A DNA stretch of 7,667 nt. It comes from JBDLSO01 sp039799445 (GTDB lineage: Bacteria > Patescibacteriota > Minisyncoccia > Phycocordibacterales > UBA5272). Below are positions 1 to 6,119 of the stretch, piece by piece. The stretch lies in NCBI GenBank assembly GCA_039799445.1, contig JBDLSO010000032.1, positions 1-7,667 of the forward strand, in the 5' to 3' direction. Numbering within the stretch: position 1 is the first letter of the stretch; the number at the start of each line of letters is the position of its first letter. The notes under the pieces are model-generated. The model was not told the DNA's origin. It searched no databases and saw nothing but the letters and a program-made list of their open reading frames with translations. A program made the position numbers and the translations under genes.

Positions 1-121
1 AACTCGGTATTGCAAGTGTTCTTGTATATATATCAGAGGAAGCAACACGTGTGTATGTTCTTGCTGTTGTTTTGTGTACTGCTGCTCTTTGTACTTGTTG
101 TGTTCTTATTTTAACTTGCAT
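1..121 (-). CDS. Unrecognised protein, N-terminal part only (runs off window edge)
   Basis: An ATG at 121-119 lies 4 nt after the rsmH stop codon, and its frame stays open for 40 codons to the window edge. The visible N-terminus begins MQVKIRTQQVQRAAVHKTT. It is basic, rich in Thr, Gln and Arg, and has no membrane segment yet. In many bacteria the gene after rsmH is ftsL or a penicillin-binding protein (ftsI), so a division protein with a basic cytoplasmic N-terminus would fit, but nothing visible identifies it. No Shine-Dalgarno site is seen, so translation could be coupled to rsmH. A hydrophobic plus-strand frame (about 3-149) covers the same DNA and cannot be fully excluded, but it would run into the rsmH 3' end. 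Confidence 0.4.
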   Translation of the reverse strand, partial: MQVKIRTQQVQRAAVHKTTARTYTRVASSDIYTRTLAIPS

Positions 122-125
122 ACTG

Positions 126-1046
126 TTATATTTTTTGTATTGTTCTTAATTTACTACTTCGAGCACGAGGATTTCTTTGTATTTCTTCCCTACTTGGCAC
201 CATTGGTTTCTTGTGTATAAAAATGAGTTTCTGCTCCTTTGCTTTTTCTTTGAAGAATTCTTTGACTATTTTGTCTTCGAGGCTGTGAAATGTAATAACT
301 GCCATTCTTCCCCCTGGTTTGAGTGCACTAAATGCCTTTTCTAGTGCTATTTTCAGTACTCCCAATTCGTCATTGACCGCAATACGTATACCTTGGAAAG
401 TCTGTGTAGCGAAATGCGTTTTGCCTGATTGAAATCTACTCGGAGTCGCACGTCGTATGCACTCTACCAAATCAAAGGTGGTTTCAAACTCTTTTGTCTT
501 TCGAAAGGCAACTATTTCTTTGGCAATACGTCTGCTGTTTCTTTCCCCACCATATGCAAATATAATATCTGCGAGTGTTTCTTCTTCCCACAAATTTAAT
601 ATATCTTTTGCTGTAAGTGTTTCTTCTGTGACGTTTGACTGATATGTCATCAAAAGTGGTTCGTCTTTTTGAAAAGTGAATCCCCTCCCAGATGAATCAA
701 GTTCTTGGCTACTGAGTCCTAGGTCAAAGAGTATTTTGTCCACCGATTGTATGCCAGAGTCTGCAAGTACGAGATCTATGTGTGCAAAGTTCTCGTGCAT
801 CAAACAGATTCGTGGATGTTCTGGTAAGGTAGCAAACAGCTCACCTGCAGCAGCAAGCGCAGTTGCATCAAGGTCTATACCAATGAGCGTGCCCGTACTA
901 CCTAGCCTCTTTGCGATTTCGAGACTGTGACCTGCACGGTTGAGATTACAGTCCAAGAAAACTTCTCCACTTTGTGGATCTAGTACTTCAAGCACTTCAT
1001 GTAAAAGAACTGGTATATGCACAAAATTATATGACTCCAATCTCAC
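126..1046 (-). CDS. rsmH: 16S rRNA (cytosine1402-N4)-methyltransferase RsmH (MraW)
   Basis: RsmH uses SAM to add the N4 methyl group of m4Cm1402 in the 16S rRNA decoding centre, and its gene is a standard member of the dcw cluster. The 306-residue product is near the usual family length. Family motifs are in order: HIPVLL (10-15), the SAM-binding loop DCNLNRAGHS (32-41), the acidic strand-2 end GIDLD (56-60), DLGLSS (108-113), RGFTFQKDEPLLM (121-133), TRTFQ-like TQTFQGIRIAVNDEL (214-228), ITFHSLED (251-258) and NPRARSSKLR (292-301). The loop is unusual: E. coli has DGTFGRGGHS there, so Thr is Asn and one Gly is Ala here. The frame opens at a GTG overlapping the mraZ end by 20 nt. A second GTG at 1022, just past the mraZ stop, would give a 298-residue protein starting at HIPVLL, which fits family N-termini at least as well. 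Neither start has a strong ribosome site. Confidence 0.95.
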   Translation of the reverse strand: MRLESYNFVHIPVLLHEVLEVLDPQSGEVFLDCNLNRAGHSLEIAKRLGSTGTLIGIDLDATALAAAGELFATLPEHPRICLMHENFAHIDLVLADSGIQSVDKILFDLGLSSQELDSSGRGFTFQKDEPLLMTYQSNVTEETLTAKDILNLWEEETLADIIFAYGGERNSRRIAKEIVAFRKTKEFETTFDLVECIRRATPSRFQSGKTHFATQTFQGIRIAVNDELGVLKIALEKAFSALKPGGRMAVITFHSLEDKIVKEFFKEKAKEQKLIFIHKKPMVPSREEIQRNPRARSSKLRTIQKI

Positions 1047-1461
1047 TTAACTTCTCAGCGAGTGTATCCGCTTCATTACCTACACGCTCTGTGTATGTGT
1101 TCCATGCTGCTTCATCCCAAATTTCAACTCTACTATGTACTCCAGCCAAAACTACTTTGTCTTTGAGATTTGCAAACTTCTTTAAGAAGTCCGGCACAAG
1201 TATACGCCCAGATGCATCAACTTCCACCTCTGTTGCTCCAGCGAGCATAAAACGATTAAAACTTCTCGTATCAGCATTACCGATACCAAGCTCTCCCAAA
1301 CGCTCCGCAACTTTGTTCCATTCTTTTTGTGAATACACAAAGAGTGAATGGTCGAGACCGTTTGTGAGTACAACTTTTTTACCGAGCTCACGACGAAATT
1401 GACTAGGCAGTGACAGTCTTTTTTTGGGATCGAGAGTGTGAGTATATTGACCGATAAGCAT
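1027..1461 (-). CDS. mraZ: Transcriptional regulator MraZ
   Basis: MraZ is a DNA-binding regulator that is usually the first dcw gene and controls its own operon. The 144-residue product has two SpoVT/AbrB-type half-domains, each with the DxxxR signature: DPKKRLSLP near residues 11-19 and DASGRILVP near residues 82-90. The frame extends 31 codons further upstream, but the ATG at 1461 is chosen because the family begins MxxGxYxHxLDxKxR and because the upstream extension would run through the promoter and MraZ boxes. There is no clear Shine-Dalgarno site before it. Its last codons overlap the longer rsmH reading frame, which indicates cotranscription with rsmH. The operator and promoter are described separately. 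Confidence 0.95.
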   Translation of the reverse strand: MLIGQYTHTLDPKKRLSLPSQFRRELGKKVVLTNGLDHSLFVYSQKEWNKVAERLGELGIGNADTRSFNRFMLAGATEVEVDASGRILVPDFLKKFANLKDKVVLAGVHSRVEIWDEAAWNTYTERVGNEADTLAEKLSEIGVI

Positions 1462-1500
1462 ACAAATATAAAACGTTACAAACAAGTGTTTTGAGTGATA

Positions 1501-1547
1501 TGCCACTTCATCCCACTTACATACTATTCTACTCCACTCTATCCCAC
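1501..1547 (-). promoter_or_regulatory. MraZ-box operator, four GTGG repeats
   Basis: On the minus strand four repeats read GTGGGA (1547-1542), GTGGAG (1537-1532), GTGGGA (1516-1511) and GTGGCA (1506-1501). Start-to-start distances are 10, 21 and 10 bp. Known MraZ boxes are TGGG-type hexamers repeated about every 10 bp upstream of mraZ, so sequence and place both fit. The 21-bp gap equals two helical turns, keeping all four boxes on about the same DNA face. That MraZ binds here is inference from family knowledge. Confidence 0.8.
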
Positions 1548-1554
1548 AATGCAA
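1526..1554 (-). promoter_or_regulatory. Predicted sigma70-type promoter of mraZ-rsmH
   Basis: On the minus strand TTGCAT (1554-1549) is separated by exactly 17 nt from TAGAAT (1531-1526). The predicted transcript would start near 1519, giving a leader of roughly 58 nt before the mraZ ATG. The first two MraZ boxes occupy the spacer and the other two lie at or just past the start site, so bound MraZ would block RNA polymerase. Confidence 0.6.
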
Positions 1555-1562
1555 CTACTATG

Positions 1563-1571
1563 TTATCCACA
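1563..1571 (+). promoter_or_regulatory. Isolated perfect DnaA-box sequence
   Basis: The 9-mer TTATCCACA matches the strong E. coli DnaA-box consensus exactly and lies 9 bp upstream of the mraZ -35 element. Only one copy is seen in the window, so it is not evidence for an origin. A role for DnaA in this promoter is possible, but chance cannot be ruled out. Confidence 0.3.
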
Positions 1572-1708
1572 GCCCTAGTACCTTATTTTTCAAGGTTAAA
1601 ATAACAAAAAGTACTGTACAAAAAATTGCAACTATACAAAAAAGTAGTTTGCCTACATCGTAATTTGCTCGTATTATTTTTATGTTGTTTTGTTAATTTT
1701 TCTAACAC

Positions 1709-1736
1709 AAAAAAACACAGGTCTAGCCTGTGTTTT
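1709..1736 (-). terminator. Intrinsic terminator after lysS
   Basis: Read on the minus strand, a perfect 10-bp stem (AAAACACAGG paired with CCTGTGTTTT, arms 1736-1727 and 1721-1712, loop of 5 nt) ends in a run of seven T (1715-1709). It begins 10 nt after the lysS stop codon and separates lysS from the mraZ promoter region. Confidence 0.88.
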
Positions 1737-1745
1737 GTAGTAACA

Positions 1746-3206
1746 TTACTCTGCCTTTGGCCGCATCAGTGGAAATAGTGTTATCTCGCGTATTGGCTTA
1801 TCCATCAGAAAGGCAAACAGTCTCTCACCTGCCCCAAAGCCACATGCTGGTGGCATACCGTGTTCAAGCATTTCTACGAAATCCCAATCAGCCATCATCG
1901 CTTCTTTGTCGCCTTGTTTGGTTAATGCTTGCTGATGCAGAAAACGTTCACGTTGATCAAGAGGGTCATTGAGTTCAGAGAATCCTTTGCCAAGCTCTGC
2001 ACCACCAAGTAGTACTTGGAATTGCTCTACAATAGCTGGATTCTCACTACTACGCTTTGCAAGTGGTTGCATAAAGTCTGGGTATTTCACAACGAATGCA
2101 GGACCTGATATATTTTTACGACAATATTTCCAAAGCGAATCAATCATACGTTCGCGAGTAACACCATCGGATACAACTGAGAGTTCGGCAAGTTTGTTTT
2201 TTATTTCTTCAACCGAAGCGTCTAATATATTGAGTCCTGTTTGTCGTACTATTTCATCGACATACGATATTTCTATCCAGTCATGTGCCATATCAAAAGT
2301 ATGCCCCCTTGTCTCAAATACTGTAGTACCAAAAACCTTGATTGCAATCTCTCGATACATATCACGCACGAGCTCCATACCCATACGATAGTCTGCATAT
2401 GCCCAATAAAATTCGCAATTGGTAAACTCTTGTAAATGATTTGGACTCGAACCCTCATTGCGGAATACTCGTCCTATTTCATATGTCTTTGGAAAGCCTG
2501 CTGCCATGAGTCTCTTTTGCCATAGTTCTCCAACTGATATGCGTAGGAACACATCGAGGTCATAGTCCAAATGCTTGGTAGCAAACGGTGTTGTCTCTGC
2601 CCCACCGGTAGTCAATTCAAGCATAGGTGTATCTACTGCCATAAAACCACGCTCTTCAAGGAAATTTCTCATCACTTGCCAGAAGTGTGCTTTTTTAATA
2701 AACATATCCCGAGTCTCTTGATTACTGAGTATGTCCAAGTAGCGTTTTCTGAATCGCTCATCATCGTCTTGTAGTCCATGCCATTTGTCTGGTAGTGGTA
2801 GCAATGACTTACTGAGCATATTCCACGTTGCCACAAGTAAACTTGGTTCACCTTTTTTAGTTGTAAAACAGGTACCAGTACATTCTATAAAGTCTCCAAT
2901 ATCAACAACTTCCGAAAAGAATTCTATTACCTCTGCTGCTGTGTCACCTAGATGCAGCACAGCCTGAAATGTATCACTACCATCATAAATAGAGACAAAT
3001 TGTATTGCACCTTGACCGCGTAGCGCCATAACGCGCCCAGCTATTGTTATAGATGTTTTGTTTGACTCTAACTCCGTAAATGTACGACGCAGAGTGCGCA
3101 GATCACTAGTGCGTTTTGTCTGTGCTGGATATGCCAATAGACCTTTTTCTTCTATTCGTTTTAATTTATCCAATCGTATATTTCGTATTTCTTCAAGTGA
3201 TGCCAT
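1746..3206 (-). CDS. lysS: Lysyl-tRNA synthetase, class II
   Basis: The enzyme charges tRNA-Lys with lysine in the cytoplasm. The 486-residue product has the class IIb layout: an N-terminal helix, an OB-fold anticodon-binding domain (about 53-130), then the catalytic core. Visible signatures are RYLDIL (155-160), motif 1 around GFMAVDTPML (187-196), motif 2 from GRVFRNEG to EFTNCEFYWAYADY (245-273), the LysRS-type stretch ELGKGFSELNDP (404-415) followed by QRERF, and motif 3 from GFGAGERL to REITLFPLMRP (456-483). Motif 3 has GER where most bacterial LysRS have IDR, which resembles AsnRS. The ELGKGFSELNDP segment still favours lysine. The ATG start matches family length. It is downstream of greA on the same strand, with 67 bp between holding a hairpin and a possible promoter. 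Confidence 0.93.
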   Translation of the reverse strand: MASLEEIRNIRLDKLKRIEEKGLLAYPAQTKRTSDLRTLRRTFTELESNKTSITIAGRVMALRGQGAIQFVSIYDGSDTFQAVLHLGDTAAEVIEFFSEVVDIGDFIECTGTCFTTKKGEPSLLVATWNMLSKSLLPLPDKWHGLQDDDERFRKRYLDILSNQETRDMFIKKAHFWQVMRNFLEERGFMAVDTPMLELTTGGAETTPFATKHLDYDLDVFLRISVGELWQKRLMAAGFPKTYEIGRVFRNEGSSPNHLQEFTNCEFYWAYADYRMGMELVRDMYREIAIKVFGTTVFETRGHTFDMAHDWIEISYVDEIVRQTGLNILDASVEEIKNKLAELSVVSDGVTRERMIDSLWKYCRKNISGPAFVVKYPDFMQPLAKRSSENPAIVEQFQVLLGGAELGKGFSELNDPLDQRERFLHQQALTKQGDKEAMMADWDFVEMLEHGMPPACGFGAGERLFAFLMDKPIREITLFPLMRPKAE

Positions 3207-3242
3207 ATGTCTATTATATTTCTAGTATATCGCACTACCCTG

Positions 3243-3271
3243 AGTATAGAAAGCACTTTTGCTTTCTACAA
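3243..3271 (-). promoter_or_regulatory. Possible lysS promoter with a hairpin in its spacer
   Basis: On the minus strand TTGTAG (3271-3266) is followed after 17 nt by TATACT (3248-3243). A perfect 9-bp inverted repeat, TAGAAAGCA with TGCTTTCTA (arms 3247-3255 and 3260-3268, loop CTTT), fills the spacer. The hairpin lies 5 nt past the greA stop on the same strand but has no following T run on the minus strand, so it is a poor terminator. It could be an operator, an mRNA end stabiliser or chance. A separate TATAAT sits 6 nt before the lysS ATG. Confidence 0.4.
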
Positions 3272-3273
3272 CA

Positions 3274-3729
3274 TTAGTCAATTGACTTGATAGTGTATTT
3301 GATTTCGCCTTTGGGAGTTGTCATGGTTGCACTTTCTCCAGCATTTTTACCGAGTAGTGCTGCACCGAGTGGTGAATGTAGTGAGATTTTACCAGTTGTA
3401 GTATCTGCTTCTTCTGCACCCACAATAGTAAATACTTGCTCGGTACGAGTTCCAGACTTCACAACGTGAACAGTAGAGCCCACATCAACCGAAGTCGAGT
3501 GGTGTTTGGTAACAATTTTGGCATTACGTAGTATATGTTCAATACGAGCTACACGCTCTTCGACACTTGCTTGTGCTTCGCGTGCTTGACTGTATTCTGC
3601 ATTCTCAGACAAATCACCGAGCGATTTTGCATATTCAAGTGCTTCGGCTATTTCTTTCCTTTTTTGGGTTTTTAAAATATGCAGTTCTGCTTCTAGTTCT
3701 GCAACTTTTTCTTTTGTAACGTATTCCAT
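3274..3729 (-). CDS. greA: Transcription elongation factor GreA
   Basis: GreA enters the secondary channel of stalled RNA polymerase and stimulates cleavage of backtracked RNA. The 151-residue product has an N-terminal coiled coil (about 1-72) with the hairpin tip LGDLSENAEY (37-46), including the acidic tip residues Asp39 and Glu42. The C-terminal FKBP-like domain (about 80-151) carries VGAEEAD (103-109) and the typical SPLGAALLGK (119-128). Length is slightly below the common 155-160. The ATG at 3729 gives a family-like N-terminus. It is 49 bp downstream of the MscS-like gene and 67 bp upstream of lysS, all on the same strand. A perfect TATAAT 8 nt before the ATG suggests a very short or absent leader. 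Confidence 0.95.
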   Translation of the reverse strand: MEYVTKEKVAELEAELHILKTQKRKEIAEALEYAKSLGDLSENAEYSQAREAQASVEERVARIEHILRNAKIVTKHHSTSVDVGSTVHVVKSGTRTEQVFTIVGAEEADTTTGKISLHSPLGAALLGKNAGESATMTTPKGEIKYTIKSID

Positions 3730-3737
3730 TTGTTACT

Positions 3738-3743
3738 ATTATA
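3738..3743 (-). promoter_or_regulatory. TATAAT -10-like element just upstream of greA
   Basis: A consensus TATAAT on the minus strand ends 8 nt before the greA ATG, so initiation from it would give a nearly leaderless mRNA. No good -35 element is found at 16-18 bp. A TTGTCA (3774-3769) is too far (25 bp) for it but could serve another -10. Confidence 0.35.
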
Positions 3744-3778
3744 CCTCAAAATACTTCAAAAATAAAGTTGACAATATA

Positions 3779-4678
3779 TTATACTTGTTTTACTTTATTT
3801 GCTGATTTTCCAGCATTTTCAACTTCGTGCTTTCTTGTGCTTTCGATGTATTCTACTATTTGCTGTTTGTAGCTAGCGATTTTCTCTGGTTTTGATATGA
3901 AACTGAGTGTGATGAGTATATCACCCTTTTCACTATAATCTGTTCTTGTTTTGTATCTGAGTCCAACATACCCTTTGTAATTCCCTACTCCGCCAACTGT
4001 TTTTCGTATTGGTAATAGCTCGTCTAAAAATGCCCTAAATTTTGTGTTCCATTCTGGATACGCTTCGCGAAATGTATTGTGTATATAGTATATAGGCATA
4101 CTCACTCTTCGATAGGCATCTACTTTGAGCTCTTGTTCTTCAACAATATCATTCATAAGTATATTGTTAGGTATGAGAGTTAATTTTCCATTATAATCAC
4201 CGTTATCATCTTTTCCGGCAAGTGCAGTATATAATGGTCGCTGCCTTACTATTTCACCAAGAAACCCTTTTACACGTATATCATCACCAATATCATATAC
4301 CGATACGATATAAAAGTATGCAACGAACGAAGTGATTGGTTCGCGTAAGACGAGTATAATAGCACCAGTTGCAACAGCAAGTACACTGAATGCTTGTACA
4401 TTGAATACAAATATGAGTGCAGATATACCCAAACTAATCACAACAACACGAGCGATATCAATGTGCTGATTGAGACGATAATATCTCAGACTAGCCCCTT
4501 CAATATCTCCAAAACGTTCTGTCATTTCTACTTTGGTTGCGTATTCTGTACTAATCTTTTTCTTTGATAGTCTGAGTATCAGCTCGACAACTAGGATGAA
4601 TAGCACAATCAAAAGAATGCTCCATGTTTTAATCCCAAGATGTGTAAAAAGATATGTGATTTGTTCAACTGCTGTCAT
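3779..4678 (-). CDS. MscS-like mechanosensitive ion channel
   Basis: Proteins of this family gate open under membrane tension and release solutes during hypo-osmotic shock. The 299-residue product has three predicted membrane helices (about 17-36, 74-94 and 97-127). The third runs into the family's pore-lining and beta-domain junction: LREPITSFVAYFYI aligns with the part of E. coli MscS reading LQGSLSNLAAGVLL. Next come YDIGDDIRVKGFLGEIV (128-144) and LTLIPNNILMNDIV (166-179), which match the MscS beta domain. The region between is slightly expanded (KDDNGDYNGK). The C-terminal tail is polar. The pore helix lacks the alternating Ala/Gly pattern of E. coli MscS, so conductance may differ. The start ATG has no Shine-Dalgarno site. 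A 15-bp palindrome (4719-4733) lies upstream and could be an operator. Confidence 0.85.
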   Translation of the reverse strand: MTAVEQITYLFTHLGIKTWSILLIVLFILVVELILRLSKKKISTEYATKVEMTERFGDIEGASLRYYRLNQHIDIARVVVISLGISALIFVFNVQAFSVLAVATGAIILVLREPITSFVAYFYIVSVYDIGDDIRVKGFLGEIVRQRPLYTALAGKDDNGDYNGKLTLIPNNILMNDIVEEQELKVDAYRRVSMPIYYIHNTFREAYPEWNTKFRAFLDELLPIRKTVGGVGNYKGYVGLRYKTRTDYSEKGDILITLSFISKPEKIASYKQQIVEYIESTRKHEVENAGKSANKVKQV

Positions 4679-4781
4679 GTGTATTGTGTAATGAATTACT
4701 TTAATTTGAATACTATATATTCTATAATAGAATCAGTATAACAAATCTGTCACACTTTTTATAGTTATTTGTTATATTATA

Positions 4782-4925
4782 TGTAAGGATGTTCCCTTAC
4801 TGACCTATCAAATATACCACTGCTGCAATCAAAACAGCATTATGTATTTGAGAGACATATTATCAATCTCGAAAATTGTATGCAAAATAATAAAACACCG
4901 TTGTAGCGGTGTTTTATTATTTTAG
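4782..4925 (+). ncRNA. Candidate structured leader or small RNA upstream of the YqhA-family gene
   Basis: A promoter-like pair, CTGTCA (4747-4752) and TGTTAT (4770-4775) with a 17-bp spacer, would start a plus-strand RNA near 4782. The RNA would fold a 6-bp hairpin GTAAGG/CCTTAC (4783-4800), a 5-bp hairpin TGCTG/CAGCA (4821-4839), perhaps a weak third one (about 4847-4874), and end in the strong palindrome at 4884-4923. It ends about 50 bp before the YqhA-family ATG. It matches no riboswitch or housekeeping RNA that I recognise. It may be an attenuated leader of that gene or a free small RNA; expression is inferred only from sequence. Confidence 0.4.
4884..4923 (+). terminator. Perfect 17-bp terminator-like palindrome between divergent genes
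   Basis: The left arm (4884-4900) and right arm (4907-4923) are perfectly complementary over 17 bp around a 6-nt loop TTGTAG. The core is AACACCG/CGGTGTT and the flanks are A/T-rich, so the plus-strand 3' arm supplies a broken U tract (TTTTATTATTTT). The sequence would also work on the minus strand. It lies upstream of both neighbouring genes, so it does not simply end a known gene. Confidence 0.75.
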
Positions 4926-4960
4926 ATTTTTGTGCTATTTGTATTGGTCGATGACATTAT

Positions 4961-4967
4961 AGAGGAG
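4961..4967 (+). promoter_or_regulatory. Strong Shine-Dalgarno site that sets the YqhA-family start
   Basis: AGAGGAG is followed after 6 nt by the ATG at 4974. It is the only strong ribosome-binding site seen in the window and rules in favour of this ATG over the upstream in-frame GTG at 4932. Confidence 0.8.
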
Positions 4968-4973
4968 TCAAAA

Positions 4974-5495
4974 ATGTCACTTGAAACAAAACTGAAAAAA
5001 ATATCTCGCCTGCTTTACGGTGCTCGAATTACCCTTTTACCATTCTATCTCGGGCTTATGTCTGTGATGTTTGGATTAGTGCTTGCCTTTGTAAAGGAGG
5101 TTTGGAAGTTTTATCAATTAGTGCTTACTAACACTAGTAAGCTAAATCTAATCATTAAAGCTCTTGAGCTTGTTGATATGGTCATGGTGGCGCAGCTGCT
5201 ATGGGTTGTGGCACTTGCTGGTATTTCACTATTTATTGCTGATGCTTTTAGTGATGATAACGAAAAGCAACCAGACTGGCTTGACCATGTCACAACATAC
5301 AACCTGAAAGCAAAATTAGCATATGCTATTATTTCAATTTCAGGTGTACATGCACTAAAAACATATTTGCAAGCAACAAATATGACTATTGCACTGCAAA
5401 CAGCAAGCGTCCATCTTTTGTTTGTTGTTTCTGCGGTTGGAATTGCTTTTGCAACTCTCTTGATTAAAATGTCAGAGAGCACAATCAAAAAATGA
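4974..5495 (+). CDS. yqhA: UPF0114 (YqhA) family integral membrane protein
   Basis: This family is widespread and its function is unknown. The 173-residue product has four predicted membrane helices (about 17-41, 64-90, 115-133 and 143-164). Family-like stretches are LYGARITLLPFYLGL near the start, ALELVDMVMVAQLLWVV in helix 2, AKLAYAIISISGVHALK in helix 3 and the HLLFVVSAVG segment in helix 4. These follow the E. coli YqhA pattern of R-W-LAP-YLGL, LIDM-LVGGLL, K--V-ASIVAISSIHLL and HLTFVLSA. The upstream GTG at 4932 would add 14 residues but lacks a ribosome site. The gene stands alone on the plus strand, diverging from the MscS-like gene and converging on the next membrane protein. Pairing with a mechanosensitive channel hints at envelope stress, but that is only context. 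Confidence 0.85.
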   Translation: MSLETKLKKISRLLYGARITLLPFYLGLMSVMFGLVLAFVKEVWKFYQLVLTNTSKLNLIIKALELVDMVMVAQLLWVVALAGISLFIADAFSDDNEKQPDWLDHVTTYNLKAKLAYAIISISGVHALKTYLQATNMTIALQTASVHLLFVVSAVGIAFATLLIKMSESTIKK

Positions 5496-5511
5496 TCTGA
5501 GTCGTATCAGT

Positions 5512-5539
5512 AGCCCCATTTCTTTGTGGGGCTTTTTTT
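5512..5539 (+). terminator. Intrinsic terminator after the YqhA-family gene
   Basis: A perfect 7-bp stem AGCCCCA/TGGGGCT (5512-5518 and 5527-5533, 8-nt loop) is followed by seven T (5533-5539), starting 16 nt after the stop codon. The T run overlaps the stop codon of the convergent minus-strand gene, so the two 3' ends share these bases. The minus-strand copy of the stem lacks a following T run. Confidence 0.9.
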
Positions 5540-6086
5540 ATCTCAAAAACTTTTTAACAATATATTGTGAAACCACAACCGCTACTCCAACAAATATAAG
5601 ATATACACTAAATGCAAGTGGATACGAAATATGTATTTTATCCAAGACACCAAGCGACATAGCAGAGAACCAAGAAACAAATGAAACCGCCCCAAGCGCG
5701 AATGCAACACGTCGTATATTGTATTCCCTTTTTGCAGTCAAGAAATCTTTGTCGCCTATATGTTTGAAAACATAGCAGTGCAAGAGATAGCCATTGAGAC
5801 AGAGTACGAGTACTATCGACATCTTGGTCAAAAACTTTGCTGAAGCGAGATACTTGGTAGTATCTGAAAGGAAGAGTGAGAGTCCTGTCAGGAGGATAGC
5901 ACCAAGTGCATAGGTGACGATGGTCGACAGAAAGCGTATTGTTCTCACTTCACTATGACTGAGTTTTTTGTTGATGCCAAAAAAAGTGAACAATATATCT
6001 GTATTGATAGCTGCACCCATACCTACGACTACCGCCGCAACATGAAATATGGTGAACAGTTGTTTATATTCTGCAAATAATTCCAT
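5538..6086 (-). CDS. Five-helix integral membrane protein, unnamed family
   Basis: I do not recognise a named family. The 182-residue product is mostly membrane: predicted helices at about 11-37, 50-74, 84-105, 124-148 and 153-176, with short basic loops. The first helix holds FHVAAVVVGMGAAINTD, with a buried His15 and a Gly-rich face. The third ends in LNGYLLHCYVFKH, with two more His and a Cys. Membrane His residues in a small helical bundle could bind heme or metal, somewhat like CopD or cytochrome b561-type proteins, but no motif proves it. It is 33 bp downstream of the hydrolase on the same strand. A TATACT sits 6 nt before its ATG, so it may have its own near-leaderless transcript. Its stop codon lies inside the neighbouring terminator's T run. 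Confidence 0.75.
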   Translation of the reverse strand: MELFAEYKQLFTIFHVAAVVVGMGAAINTDILFTFFGINKKLSHSEVRTIRFLSTIVTYALGAILLTGLSLFLSDTTKYLASAKFLTKMSIVLVLCLNGYLLHCYVFKHIGDKDFLTAKREYNIRRVAFALGAVSFVSWFSAMSLGVLDKIHISYPLAFSVYLIFVGVAVVVSQYIVKKFLR

Positions 6087-6119
6087 ACAAGTAGTATAAC
6101 AAATATATCCAATACAATA

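Noticed and set aside
3..149. Plus-strand hydrophobic frame ending at 149
   Set aside because: It would overlap the rsmH 3' end by 24 nt on the opposite strand and is rich in Cys from T/G-biased sequence; the same-strand frame continuing the dcw cluster is preferred.
1462..1554. Longer MraZ starting at 1554 (175 residues)
   Set aside because: The extra N-terminus would be encoded by the promoter and MraZ boxes and is not found in the family; the predicted transcript starts after 1554.
1563..1571. Replication origin
   Set aside because: Only one perfect DnaA box is present; there is no cluster, and no dnaA or dnaN gene nearby.
4719..4733. 15-bp palindrome ATTCTAT-A-ATAGAAT as a regulator site
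   Set aside because: All but two of its bases are A or T, it is a single copy and it matches no operator I can name, so chance is likely.
4782..4830. Fluoride (crcB-type) riboswitch
   Set aside because: The first hairpin superficially resembles the GAUG...UUC element, but the pseudoknot partner and the conserved downstream CUGAUG-type segment are missing.
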